A stretch of 64,000 nucleotides of DNA from Acinetobacter portensis (GCF_023158935.1 NZ_CP096120.1:372001-436000); one strand, 5' to 3'. Positions 1 to 9,122 are shown, counted from the stretch's first letter. Numbers and translations: made by a program. The notes: a model not told the origin generated them from the sequence alone.

Positions 1-168
1 TTAGCTATGAATGCTGACAAATTACAACCAGGTGAGCATTGTGCATCGACTTCAAACCGTAACTTCGAAGGTCGTCAGGGTAATGGCGGTCGTACGCATT
101 TGGTGAGTCCAGCAATGGCAGCAGCTGCTGCAATTGCAGGTCATTTTGTTGATGTTCGTACATTCTAA
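1..168 (+). CDS. leuC: 3-isopropylmalate dehydratase large subunit, C-terminal end (partial)
   Basis: This is the last 55 codons of an open frame that enters from the left edge and stops at TAA 166-168. The translation contains [19 protein letters not shown] followed by an alanine-rich helix and ends VDVRTF. This is the conserved C-terminus of LeuC, the aconitase-like [4Fe-4S] subunit of isopropylmalate isomerase, which converts 2-isopropylmalate to 3-isopropylmalate in leucine synthesis. leuD starts 13 bp after the stop, behind a TAGGAGCT ribosome binding site, so the two subunits of the enzyme are surely co-transcribed. The cluster-binding cysteines lie outside the window. Confidence 0.95.
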   Translation, partial: LAMNADKLQPGEHCASTSNRNFEGRQGNGGRTHLVSPAMAAAAAIAGHFVDVRTF

Positions 169-181
169 TAGGAGCTAAAAG

Positions 182-832
182 ATGAAAGCTTATACCGTTG
201 AACAAGGTATTGTTGCACCATTAGACCGTGCTAACGTTGATACAGATTTAATTATTCCAAAGCAGTTTTTGAAATCAATTAAGCGTACTGGTTTTGGCGA
301 AAACTTATTTGATGAATTACGTTATTTGGATGAAGGTTATTTAGGTTTAGATAACTCTAAGCGTCCTAAAAACCCAGATTTTGCATTGAACCAACCGCGT
401 TACCAAGGTGCTTCAATCTTAATTTCACGTGCTAACTTTGGTTGTGGTTCAAGCCGTGAACATGCGCCGTGGGCATTGGAAGAGTATGGTTTCCGTACTG
501 TAATTGCGCCAAGTTATGCAGACATTTTCTTTAATAACAGCTTTAAAAATGGCATGTTGCCTGTGATTTTATCTGAAGAGATTGTAGATCAGTTATTTAA
601 AGAATGTTTTGCAACTGAAGGCTATCAATTAACGATTGACCTTGAAGCACAAGAAGTACGTACACCAAGTGGCGAAAGCTTTAAGTTTGAAGTAGATCCA
701 TTCCGTAAACATTGTTTATTGAATGGTTTAGATGATATTGGTTTAACTTTACAAGCAAGCGATGATATTCGTGCTTATGAAGAAAAAACTAAAGCATCAC
801 GCCCTTGGGTTTTTAGTGAAATTAAGGGCTAA
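182..832 (+). CDS. leuD: 3-isopropylmalate dehydratase small subunit
   Basis: 216 aa, the usual length of bacterial LeuD. The family signature [13 protein letters not shown] is at residues 87-99, and the N-terminal [13 protein letters not shown] substrate-loop region is intact. LeuD is the swivelling subunit that pairs with LeuC to isomerise 2-isopropylmalate. The ATG has a good ribosome binding site (AGGAG, 9 bp upstream) and follows leuC directly. A lipoprotein gene and leuB follow on the same strand, so this is probably one leu operon interrupted by an unrelated small gene. Confidence 0.97.
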   Translation: MKAYTVEQGIVAPLDRANVDTDLIIPKQFLKSIKRTGFGENLFDELRYLDEGYLGLDNSKRPKNPDFALNQPRYQGASILISRANFGCGSSREHAPWALEEYGFRTVIAPSYADIFFNNSFKNGMLPVILSEEIVDQLFKECFATEGYQLTIDLEAQEVRTPSGESFKFEVDPFRKHCLLNGLDDIGLTLQASDDIRAYEEKTKASRPWVFSEIKG

Positions 833-931
833 TTTTTCAAAGATTTTATCGTAGTTTAATGCTTTAACTCTTGATAATATCAAAGCATAATAATTTCTAT
901 TATGAATTTGACATTCTTGGGTTGGTCTAAA

Positions 932-1495
932 ATGAAAATAAAATCTTTTGGTCAAATTATTTTATTGTGTAGTGCTGTTATGACTTTAGCAGCCTGCCAA
1001 AGCTTAGACACTGCTAGATTAAAAAAAATTCAGGAAACACCAAGTACACAAGCGAATACAAAACTTTATTGCTCGGGTGTAGAGGTGTGTGAATTTGAAC
1101 GTTTGGGACCAACCTTCATTGTAAAGGAAAGAAACCATCGAATTAATCGAGATGCGATGGAACAGGGAATTGTCAGAATTAATCTGCAAGCCATAGATGC
1201 AAACAAAGTGTATTTGTCTGTTCAACCTAAGCAACATGAAGTGGTTATTCGTTTTTATCCAGTGTCTAAGGATCGTGCTGAAAAGTTGTATGTCATACAT
1301 AACTTTAAGGCAAATCAGAAATACACATTTAATATGTACCGTAAACGAAATAATGTAAGCGGTAGCCTTCTGAATGTATCTGCACCAGAGCCGTTATGTG
1401 TAGATCTAAAAGAAGGGCAAAAAGTGATTCGACGTTTCTGTAAGCCTTACAATGTCTTGAGTGGACTTGGTGAGTTTACAGAGAAAAAACTTTAA
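932..1495 (+). CDS. putative lipoprotein of unknown function in the leu operon
   Basis: The likely product of 187 aa starts at the ATG at 932; an in-frame ATG at 902 would add ten residues before a normal signal peptide. The N-terminus is basic (MKIKSF), followed by a hydrophobic stretch and the lipobox LAAC, so it should be lipidated on that Cys and exported. The mature part is basic and contains five more cysteines, including YCSGVEVCEF, which could form disulphides in the periplasm. I do not recognise a domain. It sits between leuD and leuB, where Pseudomonas also keeps an extra gene, but nothing ties its function to leucine synthesis. Confidence 0.75.
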   Translation: MKIKSFGQIILLCSAVMTLAACQSLDTARLKKIQETPSTQANTKLYCSGVEVCEFERLGPTFIVKERNHRINRDAMEQGIVRINLQAIDANKVYLSVQPKQHEVVIRFYPVSKDRAEKLYVIHNFKANQKYTFNMYRKRNNVSGSLLNVSAPEPLCVDLKEGQKVIRRFCKPYNVLSGLGEFTEKKL

Positions 1496-1537
1496 TATTT
1501 CATCAATCTTAGATTGATACTAAAAATGGAAAAACTC

Positions 1538-2617
1538 ATGTCAAAACATATATTGATTTTACCGGGTGACGGCATTGGTCCTGAAATCGTAAAAGCTGCT
1601 GAACAAGTGCTTACACGTGTAAATGAAAAATTCAACTTAGGTTTGACGTGGGAACAAGGTTTATTGGGCGGTGCTGCAATTGATGCACACGGTTCACCAT
1701 ATCCAGAAGTGACAGCAGAACAAGCGAAAAAAGCTGATGCGCTTTTGTTAGGTGCTGTTGGTGGTCCTAAGTGGGACACAATTGAGCGTTCAATTCGTCC
1801 AGAACGTGGTTTGTTAAAAATTCGTAGTGAATTAAATTTATTCGCTAACTTACGTCCTGCAATTCTTTACCCACAATTGGCAGATGCTTCTAGCTTAAAG
1901 CCTGAAATTGTTGCTGGTTTAGATATTCTAATTGTTCGTGAATTAACAGGTGGTATTTACTTCGGTCAACCACGTGGTATTCGTGAATTAGAAAATGGCG
2001 AAAAACAAGGTTTCAACACAGATGTTTATTCTGAGTCTGAAATTAAACGTATTGCTAAAGTTGCTTTTGAATTAGCAGGTTTACGTGGCGGTAAAGTATG
2101 TTCTGTAGATAAAGCAAACGTACTTGAAGTGACTGAGCTTTGGAAGCAAACAGTAACTGCACTAAAAGAAGAGCAATATTCAAATATCGACTTATCTCAT
2201 ATGTATGTAGATAACGCTGCTATGCAATTGGTACGTGCGCCTAAACAGTTTGATGTAATTGTGACTTCTAACCTGTTTGGTGATATCTTGTCTGATGAAG
2301 CTGCAATGTTGACAGGTTCTATTGGTATGTTGCCATCTGCATCTTTAAATGAAGAAGGTAAAGGGATGTATGAGCCATGTCATGGTTCTGCACCAGATAT
2401 CGCAGGTCAAAACATTGCAAACCCATTAGCAACTATTTTATCTGTTGCGATGATGCTTCGTTATACATTCCGTGAAGAAGCTGCTGCTCAAGCAATTGAA
2501 GATGCTGTAGGTAATGTATTAGATCAAGGTCTACGTACTGCTGACATTATGTCTGAAGGCAATACAAAAGTAGGTACGGTAGAAATGGGTCAAGCAGTTG
2601 TATCTGCATTGAATTAA
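1538..2617 (+). CDS. leuB: 3-isopropylmalate dehydrogenase
   Basis: Oxidative decarboxylation of 3-isopropylmalate with NAD+, the third step of leucine synthesis. The product is 359 aa from the ATG at 1538, giving the standard start [16 protein letters not shown]; earlier in-frame starts at 1514 (TTG) and 1526 add residues not found in the family. A GGAA sits 9 bp before 1538. Family features include GDGIGPE near the N-terminus, the substrate-binding ELTGGIYFG block, and the Mg2+-binding aspartates in VDNAAMQLV and [12 protein letters not shown]. The gene follows the lipoprotein gene by 42 bp and is closed by a strong terminator, marking the end of the leu cluster. Confidence 0.97.
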   Translation: MSKHILILPGDGIGPEIVKAAEQVLTRVNEKFNLGLTWEQGLLGGAAIDAHGSPYPEVTAEQAKKADALLLGAVGGPKWDTIERSIRPERGLLKIRSELNLFANLRPAILYPQLADASSLKPEIVAGLDILIVRELTGGIYFGQPRGIRELENGEKQGFNTDVYSESEIKRIAKVAFELAGLRGGKVCSVDKANVLEVTELWKQTVTALKEEQYSNIDLSHMYVDNAAMQLVRAPKQFDVIVTSNLFGDILSDEAAMLTGSIGMLPSASLNEEGKGMYEPCHGSAPDIAGQNIANPLATILSVAMMLRYTFREEAAAQAIEDAVGNVLDQGLRTADIMSEGNTKVGTVEMGQAVVSALN

Positions 2618-2631
2618 GTTTTACGTGTATT

Positions 2632-2662
2632 AAAAAACGCAGCGTATTCGCTGCGTTTTTTT
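2632..2662 (+). terminator. intrinsic terminator of leuB
   Basis: The inverted repeat AACGCAGCG/CGCTGCGTT with a four-base loop (TATT) is followed by a run of T residues, 15 bp after the leuB stop. Confidence 0.9.
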
Positions 2663-2735
2663 ATTTCAGTATTTTTTTAATTGAAAATTAATTTTCCAAT
2701 ATTTACATATTTGACATTCATTTTTTAGACATATA

Positions 2736-2765
2736 AAAAAAGCCACTTCACAGTGACTTTTTTTG
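2736..2765 (-). terminator. intrinsic terminator of infA
   Basis: Read on the minus strand, AGTCAC and GTGGCT pair (with one wobble) and a T7 tract follows. It begins 14 bp beyond the infA stop codon. Confidence 0.8.
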
Positions 2766-2778
2766 CTATCGCTAAAAC

Positions 2779-3000
2779 TTAACGTGCACGGTAAGTGATA
2801 CGACCCTTAGTTAAATCATAAGGTGTCATTTCAACTTTAACACTGTCGCCAGTTAAAATACGAATATAGTGTTTACGCATTTTACCAGAAATGTGGGCAA
2901 TCACTTCGTGACCGTTTTCTAAACGTACACGGAACATAGTATTAGGAAGCGTTTCGGTGACAACGCCTTCGAACTCGATGAGTTCCTCTTTATTGGCCAT
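2779..3000 (-). CDS. infA: translation initiation factor IF-1
   Basis: 73 aa, close to the standard 72. The sequence begins [19 protein letters not shown] and carries the whole OB-fold, including [19 protein letters not shown] and the basic segment [21 protein letters not shown]-1 binds the ribosomal A site during initiation. It is a lone gene with its own terminator, convergent with leuB. In Pseudomonas infA lies elsewhere, so its placement next to leuB is a local arrangement. Confidence 0.97.
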   Translation of the reverse strand: MANKEELIEFEGVVTETLPNTMFRVRLENGHEVIAHISGKMRKHYIRILTGDSVKVEMTPYDLTKGRITYRAR

Positions 3001-3229
3001 AGCCTACCTGAGTATCAAATTGGAAAGGCGCAAATTATAGTCAATTTTTTTGCATATTACAAGGTTCTAAGCCTTGAAGTATGGTCATCTGTCAATCAAA
3101 TAAGCGAATAGTGCGTTTAAAGTTTTTTTGATAAAACAAGGGTTGCTCTGTTGTCAGTTTGGTCAATCACAGTTAATCTAATTTGAATGTTTTAAGTATA
3201 AATGAAGAACATACAAGGAAGGTTTTTGA

Positions 3230-4237
3230 GTGAGTCAGCAAACAGATGCATCGGTAATACTGCGGTTGGGCTACCAAGCGATTCGTCGTGCTGGTTTACC
3301 TACAGATGAAATTTTGACAAAGGCAGGTGTTGCTTTAGGTCAAGTTGATGCCAATGATCGTACTCCACTAAATGCCCAATATGCGTTTTGGGTGGCAGCA
3401 GAAGAAGTCAGTCGTGACACAGATATTGGTTTGCATTTAGGGGAACACTTACCGCTATATCGTGGGCAAGTCATTGAACATCTGTTTATTTCTTCTGAGA
3501 ATTTTGGTGAGGGCTTAAAACGTGCCTTAGCATATCAGCGTTTAATTAGTGATGCATTTAATGCAACATTGGTGGTTGAAGATGGACGTTGCTACCTTAC
3601 CAATGGCATACAAGCTCATGCTGAAAATATTGTAAATCGGCATTTTTCTGAATGTGCGATGAGTGGTGTACTTCGGTTCTTTAAATTTATTACTGAAGGT
3701 CGTTTCGAACCCATCTATATCGATTTTAATTTTAGTCAGGGTGCTTCTGACGATGAATATTTACGTGTGTACGAATGCCCTGTAAGTTTAGGGCAAAAAG
3801 AAACGCGTCTTTATTTTGATCCTGCAATTTTAGATTATCAATTATGGCAAGCAGAGCCTGAACTTTTTCATATACATGAACAATTAGCATTAGAAAAATT
3901 ACAAGAACTTGCACGTTATGATTTGGTGGGTGAAGTAAGACGTGCGATTGGTTTTACATTAGAAAGTGGTGAAACAACTTTAGAAACAGTTGCTTCGCAG
4001 TTGAATATCACACCAAGACGCTTACGTACGCAATTAAGTGAAGCGCATACAAGCTTTCAGCAAATTCTTTCAGATTATCGTTGTCGTTTAGCAAAACGCT
4101 TATTGGCAGGAACAAATGAAAGTGTAGAGCGTATTGTTTATTTAACGGGTTTTTCTGAGCCAAGTACGTTTTACCGCGCATTTAAGCGTTGGACAAATGA
4201 AACACCTGTGGAATATAGAAAAAGAAAGCAGCGTTAA
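3230..4237 (+). CDS. AraC-family transcriptional regulator
   Basis: 335 aa with a GTG start at 3230 behind a strong AAGGAAGG site 7 bp upstream. The N-terminal ~180 residues look like the AraC-type ligand-binding domain of the OruR/ArgR-like group (conserved YAFWVAAEEVSRDTDIGLHL). The C-terminal ~100 residues form the double helix-turn-helix: ETVASQLNITPRRLRTQL is the first helix pair, and RIVYLTGFSEPSTFYRAFKRW the second, canonical AraC signature. The gene stands alone and is convergent with truA, so no target can be inferred from context. Regulators of this group often control amino acid or fatty acid catabolism; the ligand is unknown. Confidence 0.9.
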   Translation: MSQQTDASVILRLGYQAIRRAGLPTDEILTKAGVALGQVDANDRTPLNAQYAFWVAAEEVSRDTDIGLHLGEHLPLYRGQVIEHLFISSENFGEGLKRALAYQRLISDAFNATLVVEDGRCYLTNGIQAHAENIVNRHFSECAMSGVLRFFKFITEGRFEPIYIDFNFSQGASDDEYLRVYECPVSLGQKETRLYFDPAILDYQLWQAEPELFHIHEQLALEKLQELARYDLVGEVRRAIGFTLESGETTLETVASQLNITPRRLRTQLSEAHTSFQQILSDYRCRLAKRLLAGTNESVERIVYLTGFSEPSTFYRAFKRWTNETPVEYRKRKQR

Positions 4238-4248
4238 TTCTTATCCTA

Positions 4249-4341
4249 AGTCCCTCCTTTCTTGCGCTTCAGCTTAAAGCAGTGCTTAAGCTTTGCTCAG
4301 GAGGGGAGTTCCTCCCTTTATTAAAGGGAGGTTAGGAGAGA
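4249..4341. repeat. palindromic intergenic repeat between convergent genes
   Basis: The gap between the AraC gene and truA is filled by nested inverted repeats. CCTCCCTTTA and TAAAGGGAGG (4311-4331) pair with one central base. Upstream, CCCTCCTTT pairs with AGGAGGGG across GCTTAAAGC/GCTTAAGC. Sequences of this look (CTCCCTTT...AAAGGGAG with GCGCTTCAGC) recur between genes in Acinetobacter chromosomes as far as I remember. It may also terminate both convergent transcripts. Confidence 0.6.
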
Positions 4342-4344
4342 TTA

Positions 4345-5148
4345 TTATTCGGGCATATTCAGCCAATGTGGTCCTAAAGGTATTTTAGGTAAATCAAATT
4401 GTTCAGGATAATCTGCATGAATGAAATATAAGCCATCAGGCGGAGCAGTAATACCTGCAGCTTTACGATCTTCTGCTGCAAAAATTTCATCTATATGATC
4501 AACATCATACATACCTTGCCCAATTTCTAATAAACAGCCCACAATATTTCTGACCATGTGATGCAAGAAACCATCGGCTTGAATATCTAAAACTAAATAA
4601 CAGCCGTGTCGAATGAGTCTTGAATGAGTGACATGTCGAACAGGTTGATTCGATTGGCAAGCCGCTGCACGGAAGCTTTCAAAATTATGTGTACCTTTAA
4701 ACTTTTTAGCCGCTTCCATCATTTTTTCAACATTTAATGGATGAAATACATGCGTCACTTGTTTGTGTAAAAGTGCAGGACGTTGTGGATTGTTATAAAT
4801 AACATAGCGGTAGCGACGTGCTTGAGCTTTAAAACGCGCATGAAAGTCTGAATCCATTTCTTTAATCCATTGGATAGAAATGTCTTTAGGCAATGTGCTA
4901 TTTGCACCCATTAACCAACCACGAATTGGACGAATAGCATTGGTATCGAAGTGTGCAACCATATTTGTTGCATGCACGCCTGCATCGGTGCGACCTGCGC
5001 CGTGAAGCATAATGGGTTCATTGGCAATTTTGGATAAAACCGTTTCAATGGTTTCTTGCACGCTTACTACGCCAGCTTGTTGAGTTTGCCACCCTCTATA
5101 ATGAACGCCAGAAAACTCAATACCGACTGCGAAACGTTGCATATTCAC
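4345..5148 (-). CDS. truA: tRNA pseudouridine(38-40) synthase TruA
   Basis: 267 aa, normal for TruA, which isomerises U38-U40 in the anticodon stem-loop of many tRNAs. The catalytic aspartate lies in HGAGRTDAGVHA near residue 55, and FHARFKAQARRYRYVI and HHMVRNIVGCLLEIG are the other family blocks. The start could be the first Met or the third residue (MQRFAVGIEF); the difference is trivial. It is the last gene of the minus-strand run asd-fimV-asparaginase-truA. Apart from the asparaginase insertion, the order matches asd-fimV-truA of Pseudomonas aeruginosa. Confidence 0.96.
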   Translation of the reverse strand: MNMQRFAVGIEFSGVHYRGWQTQQAGVVSVQETIETVLSKIANEPIMLHGAGRTDAGVHATNMVAHFDTNAIRPIRGWLMGANSTLPKDISIQWIKEMDSDFHARFKAQARRYRYVIYNNPQRPALLHKQVTHVFHPLNVEKMMEAAKKFKGTHNFESFRAAACQSNQPVRHVTHSRLIRHGCYLVLDIQADGFLHHMVRNIVGCLLEIGQGMYDVDHIDEIFAAEDRKAAGITAPPDGLYFIHADYPEQFDLPKIPLGPHWLNMPE

Positions 5149-5157
5149 CTCAAAAAC

Positions 5158-6120
5158 TTAATTAATCCAATGGTCGTGCCATTGTTCTACGGAGTCGTAT
5201 TTTAAATACATTTTTAATGCTTTTGCATAAAGATCTGCATGACTAAAGCTATTACTTACCAAAAAATTTGCATGTGTGATCCATTCACTCACCGCGTAGC
5301 GTTGATCGAGTGAACCGAAAGGGACTTGGCTATTAATAATCACTGCACAGTTTTTTGCTTGAATACTTTTTAAAACCTGAATGAGTTTGTCATTCATAGC
5401 AATATTTCCAGTGCCAAATCCTTGTAAAATTAAAGCATGTGGTGGATTTTCAATGAGTTGTTCTAAGTTCTGTATTTGAGCATCTACTGCAATGGGTTGC
5501 CACATGATATTTAAGCAATTAAAACGTTGAGCTTTAAGAATAAGCTGATCATCTACCCTAAATGCTTCTGTATTCGCTGAGATGGTTTGGTTTGCATCTA
5601 TCCCTGTAAATGCATCAAGTTCTGTTGTATGTCGTTTTAACGCAGTTTGAGCGTGAATTAAACGATGGTGAAAAGCCAAGTAAACGCCACTTGAGCATTT
5701 TGAAACTGAATCTAATGCAAAATTAAGATTATCTGTGGCATCTGTAAATTCGCGTGTATCATTGCCATTTACATTAAGCAGAGGATATTGGCTACCAGTA
5801 AGAACAACACTTGCAGAATTTCCTAAGCAATGCGCTAGAACAGCACTTGCATAACTTAAAGTATCTGTACCGTGAATAATCACAAAATGTTGATATTGAT
5901 TTTGTTGTAATTCTTGAATGTATTTTACAAGTTTCAGCCAATCCTCAGCGGTGCAAGCACTACTGTCTTTAATAATAGGCGAAACAAAGCATTCAATATT
6001 AAATTGAGGCGGAAGTACTCGTTGTAATAATGGAATAAATTTTTCAGCAGGCATTGGTGCTAATGGTTCGCCAACACAGCCGAAAGTTCCACCCATATAA
6101 ATTAAAGCAATTTTTTTCAT
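5158..6120 (-). CDS. L-asparaginase family protein (cytoplasmic type)
   Basis: The product is about 320 aa from the ATG at 6120 (MKKIALIYMGGTFG). Both threonine-nucleophile motifs of the family are visible: GGTFG near the N-terminus and HGTDTLSYASAVLAH around residue 87. LTGSQYPL follows, and a C-terminal ILQGFGTGNIA block is present. No signal peptide is seen, so it should hydrolyse asparagine to aspartate and ammonia in the cytoplasm. The gene lies between fimV and truA, whose stop and start are 9 bp apart here. The start codon directly abuts the T tract of the preceding terminator and has no Shine-Dalgarno; a TTG start at 6138 inside the terminator is an alternative. Confidence 0.88.
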   Translation of the reverse strand: MKKIALIYMGGTFGCVGEPLAPMPAEKFIPLLQRVLPPQFNIECFVSPIIKDSSACTAEDWLKLVKYIQELQQNQYQHFVIIHGTDTLSYASAVLAHCLGNSASVVLTGSQYPLLNVNGNDTREFTDATDNLNFALDSVSKCSSGVYLAFHHRLIHAQTALKRHTTELDAFTGIDANQTISANTEAFRVDDQLILKAQRFNCLNIMWQPIAVDAQIQNLEQLIENPPHALILQGFGTGNIAMNDKLIQVLKSIQAKNCAVIINSQVPFGSLDQRYAVSEWITHANFLVSNSFSHADLYAKALKMYLKYDSVEQWHDHWIN

Positions 6121-6123
6121 CAT

Positions 6124-6152
6124 AAAAAAAGCAGCCAATAATGACTGCTTTA
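6124..6152 (-). terminator. terminator after the fimV C-half gene, abutting the asparaginase start
   Basis: On the minus strand AAAGCAGTC pairs with GGCTGCTTT around a six-base loop, followed by T7. The T tract ends at the base before ATG 6123, so termination and initiation signals of adjacent genes touch. Confidence 0.8.
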
Positions 6153-6166
6153 GTGTAATTCGTTTT

Positions 6167-7486
6167 TTATAAAGATGCGATTTGATTCAGTAATTGATCT
6201 GCAACTTGATGTTGTTCATCTGAAAAGTTCACGTTGCTGTCTGCTAAAATTTCACGTGCAGCATCATAAGCACCTAGCTCGATATATTTTTTAGCTAAGT
6301 CTAAATTCAATTCAGCTTCATTAACCTCTGAAAGAGAAGGGAATGATTGAACTAAAGGATCTGCAAGATTTATATCAGATACAGCAACAATAGGTGTTTC
6401 TGTAGCAACAGGCGCTGGTGTAGTATTTTCTAAAACTGATGCATCGAAACTTTTTGCAAGCTCTACTTCAGTTGTTTTTACATCTTCAACAACAGGTGCA
6501 GAATCTAGATTGAAACTAAATTCAGGTTGTTCATCTAATTTAGTGTTTGGTTGTTCAGGTTCTACAGCAGGTGTTTGATCTATCACAAAATCTAAATTAA
6601 ATTCATTCGATTTTTGTGGTTCATCATTTACATTAGCTTGAACTGGTTCACTTGATTTTTCTTCAATTGTTTCATTACTTGAAATTGTGAATGAAAAATC
6701 AAGAGGTTTTATTTCATCAATAGCAGACTTTTCTTCAACTTGTGGTTGAATTTCGTTTGTCGTAAATTCCGTAGAAAATTCTAGTGTATTATTTTCTACA
6801 AGAGGTTCAACAGTTTCTTGGGCTTCGGAACTAGAAGATGTGGTGAACTCTAATTCCGTATTTTCAAACTTAGGTTTTTCTTCAGTAATTGTTTGAACAG
6901 GTGCAGATGGATTGTTGATTAGTGCATCAAAAGCATCATCTGAAAATGAGTCATGAGTTACAGGTTTTACTGGCTGCTGGGTAGTTTCCTCATGGCTAGG
7001 TGTAAACTGAATAAAATCATTAGATTTAGCTTTAGACTTTTCAGTAGCAACTTTCTCTTCAGCTTTTTGTGCAATTTCATGCAATTCTAAGGCATTGATA
7101 TGACTTAAAAGTTGATTAACTGCAAATTCATCTTTTTGTTCAAGATGGACATCCAGTAATAATAAATATAATTCGTGTTGAGAGTTATCACGTTTTAAAG
7201 CTTGGTTAATTTGAGCTTCTGCTGCAAAGAAATTACGATCTTGAATTAAGGTCTCAATTTTTTTACGTGTTTCAGTTGCAAGAGGCTGAGTTTGTTTAGG
7301 CTCAACAACTTCATCTTCAACAATTTTTGTTGGTTTTGCTTGGACACGTGTAGAACTTGATTTTTTAGCCTTAGTTTTCGTATTTCCTTTATTTTTAGGC
7401 TGACCTGATTCTTGAGCATCTTGACGCTTTTTGACAACAAGTAAAACGACAATCAAAATGATGAGTGGAATCACATACATCAGCAT
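6167..7486 (-). CDS. fimV: FimV C-terminal half: membrane anchor plus cytoplasmic TPR/FimV C-domain
   Basis: 439 aa from ATG 7486, which has AAGGGG 7 bp upstream; the 5' extension to 7528 lacks support. A single membrane segment (VIPLIILIVVLLVV) at the N-terminus is followed by a KR-rich stop-transfer. A TPR-like segment (LIQDRNFFAAEAQINQALKR) lies near residues 80-150, then a ~230-residue acidic, T/E/P-rich linker. The C-terminus (ELNLDLAKKYIELGAYDAAR) is the FimV C-terminal domain. In Pseudomonas this is the cytoplasmic part of one ~900-residue FimV that promotes type IV pilus and polar assembly. Here it is a separate gene 69 bp downstream of the periplasmic half. Confidence 0.85.
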   Translation of the reverse strand: MLMYVIPLIILIVVLLVVKKRQDAQESGQPKNKGNTKTKAKKSSSTRVQAKPTKIVEDEVVEPKQTQPLATETRKKIETLIQDRNFFAAEAQINQALKRDNSQHELYLLLLDVHLEQKDEFAVNQLLSHINALELHEIAQKAEEKVATEKSKAKSNDFIQFTPSHEETTQQPVKPVTHDSFSDDAFDALINNPSAPVQTITEEKPKFENTELEFTTSSSSEAQETVEPLVENNTLEFSTEFTTNEIQPQVEEKSAIDEIKPLDFSFTISSNETIEEKSSEPVQANVNDEPQKSNEFNLDFVIDQTPAVEPEQPNTKLDEQPEFSFNLDSAPVVEDVKTTEVELAKSFDASVLENTTPAPVATETPIVAVSDINLADPLVQSFPSLSEVNEAELNLDLAKKYIELGAYDAAREILADSNVNFSDEQHQVADQLLNQIASL

Positions 7487-7555
7487 ATCTATACCCCTTA
7501 TGGATATTGCCTTTTTTAGTAAGGGCAAATCCTTGAAAACTTAGTGTGTAACAAA

Positions 7556-8977
7556 TTAGTTATGAGATTTTTTTGCGTCTTGTTGATTTTTCAACTGTTG
7601 TTGAAGTTGAGCAAGACGAGCATTTAATAATTGAATTCTATGATCCTTTTGATTCAATGCTATTTCTAACTGAGTTACGTTTCTCTGTAATTTAACGGTT
7701 TTTTCTCGAGATGTCATAACCTTTGATGATAATTCTGGAGAAGTTACATTACTTTTTGCATTTTTTGATGCAGAACCGTGCGCTGAGTTGTCTTCACTCT
7801 CTGCAACTAAACTCATTTCTGCTTGGCTTAAACGATATTTTGCCGTTCCAGACTGTTTAGTTTTAGGATATGTTGCTTTATTTTTAGCTACTTTACGCGC
7901 ATTATCGTCAGTTGATGTTTCTTGTAAATTTAAAGTTACCCCGCGCTTTAGGCGGTTAGCATCACCTTGAATAAAGGCATGTTCATTATTGGCTTTAATT
8001 TGTTGCATCACAGAATTGACAGAGCGATTTTGTTCACTAGCAACTCTAGATGCAATTGCCCATAAAGATTCATTGCTTTGAACTATGTGTTTGTCATTAC
8101 TATTTGGTAATGTTGCGGGTTCAACCTTTTTAGGTTCAGGTTTATTTTCCGTTTTTAAAGCTTTCTTTTCACGTTCTGCATTTGCAAACTTTTTAACTAA
8201 AGGGTCAGCAGAAACGTTTGATTGTGGAATAGGTGGTGCAATTTGAATATTTTGAGCTGACACCGACTTTGAAGCTGTATTTTGTGCTTTTACTGGTTCT
8301 GGAGGAGTAATTTTCTCTATAGTTTCTTCAGATTGAGCTGATTTGGTTAATATTTCCTGTGTATTGGTAGAAGGAGTAGACTGAAATACAACAGGTGCTG
8401 GTGTTGTTAAAGTCGGTGCTTGAGTAGCTGTACTTGTAACCTTCAATGGTTCAAACTTTGTAGTTGATGGTGTTGTTATTTGTGGTGCATACGTACTACT
8501 TGTGGGTAAATTTAAAGCAATATCTTTTTCATTAACAACCATAATAGGGGTTAATGAATTTTCTTTGGATGTCGTTCTGCTGCTTGTAGAAGTGTTATTA
8601 CGAGCAAGTGGTTTTTTAATTTGCTGTAAACGTGTAGTAGAGCCTTCTTTAATTTTTACAATAATATTAATTTCAGAATCAATAATTGGTCTAGAAGATG
8701 TAATTGTGATTACACCTGAACCATTTGGATTTCTACGTGTGAAAAAATTTAAATGTCCAGGAGGCTGATGTGTTGCACCAATAGACATTAAATCTTCAGG
8801 TTTAGCGAGGCTTACCTCAAGAGGTGTATTTATGTCAGATTGACGGAAATTTAATTCGGCATAAAGTAGCTCGCCTGCACTTGATTGAATAATGGCAGGG
8901 TCGACATTGAGTGCATAAATATTTTGTGATGCAAAAATTGCTAAAATCGCGATTTTTAACTTGTTATATGTGGTCAT
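7556..8977 (-). CDS. fimV: FimV N-terminal half: signal peptide, FimV N-domain, LysM, coiled coil
   Basis: 473 aa from ATG 8977 (MTTYNKLKIAILAIFASQ), a signal peptide probably cleaved after IYA. The frame is open further upstream, but that part lacks a start with a ribosome site. Residues ~23-120 are the FimV N-terminal domain (SSAGELLYAELNFRQSD, LSVAL-type repeats as in SLAKPEDLMSIGA). After a T/P/Q-rich linker comes a LysM domain (IVQSNESLWAIASRV ... LKRGVTLNL) that binds peptidoglycan. The last ~55 residues form a coiled coil rich in Leu and Gln. The gene stops there with no membrane anchor, so the product should be free in the periplasm. It lies directly downstream of asd, as fimV does in Pseudomonas. 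Confidence 0.87.
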   Translation of the reverse strand: MTTYNKLKIAILAIFASQNIYALNVDPAIIQSSAGELLYAELNFRQSDINTPLEVSLAKPEDLMSIGATHQPPGHLNFFTRRNPNGSGVITITSSRPIIDSEINIIVKIKEGSTTRLQQIKKPLARNNTSTSSRTTSKENSLTPIMVVNEKDIALNLPTSSTYAPQITTPSTTKFEPLKVTSTATQAPTLTTPAPVVFQSTPSTNTQEILTKSAQSEETIEKITPPEPVKAQNTASKSVSAQNIQIAPPIPQSNVSADPLVKKFANAEREKKALKTENKPEPKKVEPATLPNSNDKHIVQSNESLWAIASRVASEQNRSVNSVMQQIKANNEHAFIQGDANRLKRGVTLNLQETSTDDNARKVAKNKATYPKTKQSGTAKYRLSQAEMSLVAESEDNSAHGSASKNAKSNVTSPELSSKVMTSREKTVKLQRNVTQLEIALNQKDHRIQLLNARLAQLQQQLKNQQDAKKSHN

Positions 8978-9074
8978 ATTAATCTTTAGCTCGGTCACAA
9001 TCGCAAAGCGGAAATTATAATTATAGATTAGCGATTTGTTGACTATTTGTAAAACAATTACCATGAACTGTCAT

Positions 9075-9108
9075 AAAAAAGCCGATCATGAATGACCGGC
9101 TTTTTTTT
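9075..9108 (-). terminator. intrinsic terminator of asd
   Basis: On the minus strand GCCGGTCAT pairs with ATGATCGGC (one wobble) around a two-base loop and is followed by T6. It separates asd from fimV. Confidence 0.85.
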
Positions 9109-9122
9109 GTTTTTAATTGAGA

